A stretch of 9,816 nucleotides of DNA, taken from Coriobacteriales bacterium (GTDB taxonomy: Bacteria > Actinomycetota > Coriobacteriia > Coriobacteriales > UBA8131). Each line of letters starts with the position of its first letter. Position 1 is the first letter of the stretch. Of this stretch, positions 6,180 through 9,816 are shown piece after piece. A program made the translations under genes and the position numbers. The notes under the pieces are model-generated. The model was not told the origin of the DNA. It saw nothing but the letters and a program-made list of their open reading frames with translations, and did not search any database. The stretch spans positions 1 to 9,816 of the forward strand of contig JAISUQ010000059.1 of the NCBI GenBank assembly GCA_031272005.1, read 5' to 3'.

Positions 6180-8993
6180 ACCGAAGAAGAGCAGCTCGCC
6201 GTCGCTGTTGTAACGGACGAGCTCGCCGGTGCGATAAATCCGTCCTGGCGCAAAGGGGTTGGCCAGAAACCCGGGCTGGTCGTCAGTCGCCTGACAATAG
6301 CCCCGGGCCACGCCTGTGCCGCCAATCACCAGCTCGCCGGGCTGGCCGATGCCAGCCAGCTGCAACCGCTCATCGACCACATAGATCGCGGCCCCGGGAA
6401 TCGGGCCGCCAATCGGCAGCGGGCGAGGCAGATTGCCACCGCCGGCAAACGCCGGCCAGACCGTAGCGCAGATGGTGGCCTCAGTAGGCCCGTAAACGTT
6501 GACGAAATCGCTGGTCAGATCAGCAGGTACCGGGGCTTCAGCACCAAAGCAGACAACCAGACTGGCCGACGCCAGCTCCAGTTGGGCCAGCTGCGCCGGT
6601 GTAACACTGACAACTGGCTGCAACTGTGCTATCATGCTATTTATCCACTCCTCATTCTCCAGATGCTCACCCGGCACCAGATGCAGCGTAGACTGGGTAC
6701 TCAGAGCCATCAGCCATTCCCAGACCGAAGCATCCAACGCTACATTGGCCAGGCCCAGCACCCGGCTGCCCCGCTCGATGCCCAGGGTGTCTGCAAACAG
6801 CGCCTGCAGGTTGCCCAGGCCCCGATGCTCCAGCAGCACGCTCTTCGGCCGGCCGGTGGTGTTGGAGGTGTGGATGCAACAGGCCAGATCGCCGGGCAGG
6901 ACCTTCAGCTTCGGCGCCATCTTCGCCACCAGCTGGTCACTGCGCCACTGAAGGCTGGCTAAATCCAGCTGGGGCAGGGCGCCAGGCAATCCGGCCAGCG
7001 CTGCCGGTTGCTCCACAGCCAGGCTGCTGTCGACCAGCACGACCCGGCAGTCGACATCGGCAACGATGTACCCGGCTCGGGCTGCCGCGCTGGCCAGATC
7101 AATCGGCACCCAGGCCGCTCCAGCCTGGCTGATGCCCATCGCGGCGGCCACAAAGCCCACGCTGCGCGGCAGCGCCAGCGCCACCCGGTCACCCCGCGCC
7201 ACGCCCAGGTCATTCAGGGCAGCGGCAATCTGCGCGGCCGCCTGCTCCAGCTGGGCATAGCTCAGGGTATCGCCAGCACACTCCACAGCCGCTACATCCG
7301 GCGACTGCTCGGCGGCGGCGGCCAACAACTCCGGCAGCGTCAGCGGCCGGGCTATCCCAGCCGAACCGGTGCCCATCGACAGCACCAGCTTCCGCTCCTC
7401 ATCATCCAGCACGCTCAGCTCGCCCAGCTGCAGATCCGGAGCAATCAGGGCATTGCCCAGCAGCACCTGGAGATGATGCAGCAGTCGCTGGATGGTCTGC
7501 GGGCCAAACAGCTCCGGAGCATACTCTGCGCTGATGCAGTATTCCTCCCCCGCTCTGATATTCAGGCTGAGGTCGTAGCAGGAGCTGTGCTGCGTGGTAT
7601 CCAACAGCTGGGCTTCAACGTCTGCCAGTCTGGTGCCGGTCAAGTCGATGCTCTGAAAAGCCAGCATCACGTTAAACAGCGGCGCGGCTGTAAAATCGCG
7701 GTCGGCGTCCGATTCCTCCATCAGGCGCTGACAGGGATAATCCTGGTACTCCCGGGCGGCCGACACCGCTGCTTCTACCTGGCCGACCAGTTGCCTGAAG
7801 GTCAGCTCCCGACGGGGCCGGGCGCGCAGCGGCAGCGTGTTGGCGAACGCCCCGGCTGTGCGGACGATAGCCGGATTGCTGCGACCGCTGACCGCCATCC
7901 CCAGGCAGAAATCCTCCGAGCGCCCGTAGCCAGCCAGCAGGGCAAAGACCGCAGCCGCCACTACGCTGAAGGGACTTGCCGAGGCGACCTGGGCCAGTTC
8001 CTCAACCCCTGAGCTCAGTTCGGCCGGCCACCAGTCACTGAGCAGCGCGCTGGCATTGCTGCGTTGCGGCGGGCGGATAAAATCCAGTGGCAACGTCAAC
8101 GGCGCGGGCAGATTCGCCAGCGTCTGCAGCCAGTAACTGCGCTGCTCGGTGTAAGTCTGCCCTTCCTGCCATAAAACGTACTCCAGATAGCCGGCAGGTG
8201 CCGGCGGCAACGTCTCTCCGGCATATAAAGCCCCGAGTTCCTCCAGGAGCATCTGTATGGTAGCGTCATCAGCCACCACGCGGTGAGCCTCCAGCAACAG
8301 CAGCCGGCGCTGCTCCGGCTCTGGCGGCACACCCAGGCCCAGACGGATCAGTGGTGGATTATCCAGGTTGAAAGGTCCGAAGAACTCCCGCATCGCTGTC
8401 TGCAGCGATTCCGACTCAAAATCCGGCAAGGCCAGGGTGGCCAGCGGCGCCAACACCGACGCCACGGCACTTTGCCGTGGCTGGCCGTCCGCTGACAGAT
8501 GGAAGGCCAGACGCAGGGCCTGGTGCCTGTCGACCAGGGCCTGAAAGGAAGCGGCCAGTCGCCCGATGTCCAGAGCTGCGCTCAGTGTCAGAGCACAGGA
8601 CAGATTGCCGGCGGCCTCGTGCTCGCTGTTCAGGGCGGCTGCCAGCAACTGGCGCTGGCTGTCGGTCAGCGGATAATCGACCGAGCGGGCCACGGCTGTG
8701 GCGTTGGCATCCGGCAGCTGGCCGAGCCTGGTCGACGTGCTCCAGGTGAAGTCCGTCTTCGCCCGACTGCGCTGCGATAAGTGCTCAACCGGGGCTACTG
8801 CCTGCTCCGTCATCCCGGCAACCGCCTGCTCCAGCAAAGATACATCCGCTGCAGCCACAGCAGCCAGGGTTTCTGCGGCCTCCACAGCTGCCTCCGCTGC
8901 GGCTGACGTCAGGGCGTCCGCGGCCTTGATAGCCTCTGCCGCCGCTGCCTCGGAATCAATGTCGGCAATGCCCAAAACGTTGTCATCTGTCAT
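6165..8993 (-). CDS. Truncated nonribosomal peptide synthetase (C-A core)
   Basis: A 942-residue NRPS fragment. Residues 1-105 are an Ala/Glu-rich, probably helical extension. The condensation domain follows (about 106-530) with RHQALRLAF (156-164), YLEYVLW (269-275), GAFANTLPLR (381-390), YQDYP (416-420) and APLFNVMLAFQ (437-447). Its active-site HHxxxDG is HRVVADD (237-243), so the catalytic second His is Arg. The adenylation core (about 550-942) shows LSYAQL (577-582), AGAAWVPID (624-632), TSNTTGRPKS (709-718, usually TSGTTGxPKG), LDASVWE (753-759), NVYGPTE (832-838), GELVIGGTGVARGY (886-899) and YRTGEL (920-925). It ends at FFGRNEA, exactly where motif A8 should start, so the C-terminal subdomain, its catalytic Lys and any carrier domain are absent. 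The start has GGGAG at 9000-9004. It is probably a degenerate gene, though the frame is clean. Inferred binding-pocket residues are D754, A755, W758, S796, V814, F816, V833, I841 and C842, suggesting a hydrophobic or aromatic amino acid. Confidence 0.9.
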   Translation of the reverse strand: MTDDNVLGIADIDSEAAAAEAIKAADALTSAAAEAAVEAAETLAAVAAADVSLLEQAVAGMTEQAVAPVEHLSQRSRAKTDFTWSTSTRLGQLPDANATAVARSVDYPLTDSQRQLLAAALNSEHEAAGNLSCALTLSAALDIGRLAASFQALVDRHQALRLAFHLSADGQPRQSAVASVLAPLATLALPDFESESLQTAMREFFGPFNLDNPPLIRLGLGVPPEPEQRRLLLLEAHRVVADDATIQMLLEELGALYAGETLPPAPAGYLEYVLWQEGQTYTEQRSYWLQTLANLPAPLTLPLDFIRPPQRSNASALLSDWWPAELSSGVEELAQVASASPFSVVAAAVFALLAGYGRSEDFCLGMAVSGRSNPAIVRTAGAFANTLPLRARPRRELTFRQLVGQVEAAVSAAREYQDYPCQRLMEESDADRDFTAAPLFNVMLAFQSIDLTGTRLADVEAQLLDTTQHSSCYDLSLNIRAGEEYCISAEYAPELFGPQTIQRLLHHLQVLLGNALIAPDLQLGELSVLDDEERKLVLSMGTGSAGIARPLTLPELLAAAAEQSPDVAAVECAGDTLSYAQLEQAAAQIAAALNDLGVARGDRVALALPRSVGFVAAAMGISQAGAAWVPIDLASAAARAGYIVADVDCRVVLVDSSLAVEQPAALAGLPGALPQLDLASLQWRSDQLVAKMAPKLKVLPGDLACCIHTSNTTGRPKSVLLEHRGLGNLQALFADTLGIERGSRVLGLANVALDASVWEWLMALSTQSTLHLVPGEHLENEEWINSMIAQLQPVVSVTPAQLAQLELASASLVVCFGAEAPVPADLTSDFVNVYGPTEATICATVWPAFAGGGNLPRPLPIGGPIPGAAIYVVDERLQLAGIGQPGELVIGGTGVARGYCQATDDQPGFLANPFAPGRIYRTGELVRYNSDGELLFFGRNEA

Positions 8994-9249
8994 TTTCCAC
9001 TCCCAACTGCCTCACAGTCGATAAGCCAACAGCCCGACGTTCAGCAAATCCGGCTTCATCAGGCTACAGATGCAACGACCCTGGCCTGTTCAGCCCCGGA
9101 GGTGAGAATATTCCAGAGAATACGCGGATAATCTCCCTCTCCCTCAGTCTTCTCGATGACTTTCTTTGACTCTCCCTGAGGAACAGAATAGCAAGATTTT
9201 GGCGCAAGGTCTACAACCAGAAATCCGCATCAAGTAACGATCGTCCTTA

Positions 9250-9302
9250 TGCCGGTCTCAAGGCCCGGCACTCCTATACTGAGGCAGCGCATCCGCGCTG
9301 CC
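9250..9302. other. Two perfect hairpins next to a terminator-like stem
   Basis: TGCCGG (9250-9255) pairs with CCGGCA (9265-9270) around a 9-base loop, and GGCAGCGC (9283-9290) pairs with GCGCTGCC (9295-9302) around the 4-base loop ATCC. Seven bases later comes the 11-bp stem at 9310-9336. Three perfect stems within 90 bases suggest a structured RNA or a compound terminator. I recognise no known riboswitch or small-RNA family. Confidence 0.5.
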
Positions 9303-9309
9303 GAAAAGT

Positions 9310-9336
9310 ACAAAGCCCGCAGATTGCGGGCTTTGT
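9310..9336 (-). terminator. Probable Rho-independent, possibly bidirectional terminator
   Basis: ACAAAGCCCGC (9310-9320) and GCGGGCTTTGT (9326-9336) form a perfect 11-bp stem around the loop AGATT. Read on the - strand the stem ends in TTTGT and is followed by ACTTTT, a short T-tract. On the + strand only the stem's own TTT is available. It could end a - strand transcript arriving from beyond 9336 and insulate the NRPS gene, but no such upstream gene is visible. Confidence 0.6.
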
Positions 9337-9505
9337 GCGACACGATTTGCAGGTTGGCAGGTGCTTGGGGATTGAATCAGTGTTTCTGGTGTGTGGCGGT
9401 AAGAACCGTCCTCACTGTCAATGCCTTGAGTACTGCACGGTGAATGGGGATCTCCTCAGTGGAGAGGGAATCACCACAGTGGTTGACATTCTCCAAAGCA
9501 ACAGA

Positions 9506-9552
9506 GGTCAAACACGAAAAGAGCCATTTTTTGGTAAAAATTTGCGTTAGTT
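9506..9552 (+). repeat. Left arm of 47-bp inverted repeat
   Basis: This arm begins GGTCAAACAC and ends AAATTTGCGTTAGTT. It differs from the reverse complement of the right arm at eight positions, mostly clustered in the middle (arm positions 10-21), with two more at 30 and 32. Confidence 0.75.
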
Positions 9553-9705
9553 TGCAGAGTTTTATGCCGTGCGTCCAGCTACAAAAAACGATGGTGAGTT
9601 AAATGCGCTGGTAAATGGCTTGCAGCTGGCCTTGCTGCTGAAACAAGCATGGCAACTGCGGTGTCACCAAGCCCGAAATGCCGCATTTTTTGCCCGGATT
9701 TCACT

Positions 9706-9752
9706 AACTAACGCAAATTTGTGCCAAAAAACGCCGAATTTCATGTTTGACC
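9706..9752 (-). repeat. Right arm of 47-bp inverted repeat
   Basis: On the - strand this arm begins GGTCAAACAT and ends AAATTTGCGTTAGTT, aligning without gaps to the left arm. Similarity does not clearly continue outward beyond GGTC or inward beyond AGTT, so the repeat has sharp edges, as expected for element ends. Confidence 0.75.
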
Positions 9753-9816
9753 CGATGTCCAAGGCATGTTCCTGCTCTACAGTCCTCGAGCAATAACCCT
9801 ACCGGTTGTCTATGGC

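Larger units (their letters stand above)
9506..9752. mobile_element. Putative MITE or insertion-sequence remnant (247 bp)
   Basis: The segment is bounded by 47-bp imperfect inverted repeats at 9506-9552 and 9706-9752, matching at 39 of 47 positions by my hand alignment. It includes an exact shared block AAATTTGCGTTAGTT at the inner end and GGTCAAACA at the outer end. The 153-bp interior has no recognisable transposase, and flanking sequences show no clear target-site duplication. Its base composition is more AT-rich than neighbouring genes. The size and symmetry fit a miniature inverted-repeat element, but two oppositely facing copies of a regulatory or insertion-sequence end are an alternative. 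Confidence 0.45.
8994..9816. other. Non-coding region upstream of the NRPS gene
   Basis: No gene can be supported in these 823 bases; the short open frames show no family motifs or ribosome binding sites. The first part (8994-9240) would be the NRPS leader. It contains a strand-asymmetric tract, purine-rich on the coding strand, at 9131-9181, where CCTCAG (9142-9147) and CTGAGG (9176-9181) are inverted, and a palindrome GAATATTC. A possible extended -10 for the NRPS gene, TGCTATTCT on the - strand (9185-9193), has no good -35. Hairpins follow at 9250-9336. A small dyad ACCAC-A-GTGGT lies at 9473-9483, next to a TTGACA (9483-9488) without a matching -10. An inverted-repeat element occupies 9506-9752. 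From about 9480 the sequence is visibly richer in A and T than the rest of the window. Confidence 0.7.

Noticed and set aside
7008..8012. A 334-codon open frame on the + strand opposite the NRPS gene.
   Set aside because: The complementary frame contains ordered condensation and adenylation motifs, while this one has none.
9483..9511. TTGACA as a -35 element of a + strand promoter.
   Set aside because: The sequence at the expected -10 distance is GGTCAA, and no gene follows.
9335..9550. A 71-codon frame with several Cys residues downstream of the terminator-like stem.
   Set aside because: It has no ribosome binding site, starts inside the hairpin, and ends within the inverted-repeat arm, so there is no support for coding.
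9569..9796. A 75-codon frame inside and beyond the inverted-repeat element, considered as a transposase fragment.
   Set aside because: It shows no DDE or other transposase motif and crosses the right arm of the repeat.

Overview
This 9.8-kb window looks like the chromosome of a GC-rich bacterium, most likely a high-GC Gram-positive (actinobacterial or a relative). The shikimate genes are followed directly by an M24 Xaa-Pro peptidase, an order typical of Gram-positives. The ammonium-transporter leader carries two exact copies of the GTnAC-N6-GAAAC pattern known for actinobacterial GlnR. No rRNA, tRNA or marker protein is present, so the lineage is an inference.

Layout. Positions 4-2924 (+ strand) hold aroB (3-dehydroquinate synthase), aroQ (type II 3-dehydroquinase) and a pepP/pepQ-type aminopeptidase. 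The first two catalyse consecutive steps of the shikimate pathway. A G-rich gap and a possible extended -10 promoter lie between aroB and aroQ. Positions 2963-4660 (+) hold a nitrogen unit: putative GlnR sites, an Amt ammonium channel and a tightly coupled P-II protein whose T-loop lacks both the usual modifiable Tyr and the usual Gln39. Positions 4742-6112 (+) encode an MFS transporter with a long Ala/Pro/Thr-rich central loop and no visible Shine-Dalgarno.

Positions 6165-8993 (- strand) encode a condensation-adenylation NRPS protein that converges on the MFS gene. It stops at the hinge of the adenylation domain, inside a degenerate 10-bp repeat array, so the C-terminal subdomain with the catalytic Lys and any carrier domain are missing. 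Its condensation His motif and adenylation P-loop are also altered. I read it as a degenerate or truncated NRPS, although the frame is open and codon use looks intact.

Positions 8994-9816 contain no supported gene. They hold three consecutive perfect hairpins (9250-9336, the last terminator-like) and an AT-richer 247-bp segment (9506-9752) bounded by 47-bp imperfect inverted repeats, which looks like a MITE or an insertion-sequence remnant.

How the genes relate: AroB and AroQ feed chorismate synthesis; Amt and P-II form the standard ammonium uptake and sensing pair. The MFS and NRPS genes adjoin but converge, so a product-exporter link is only a possibility. The strongest leads are the NRPS truncation at the repeat array, the altered P-II T-loop beneath a GlnR-like control region, and the small inverted-repeat element.
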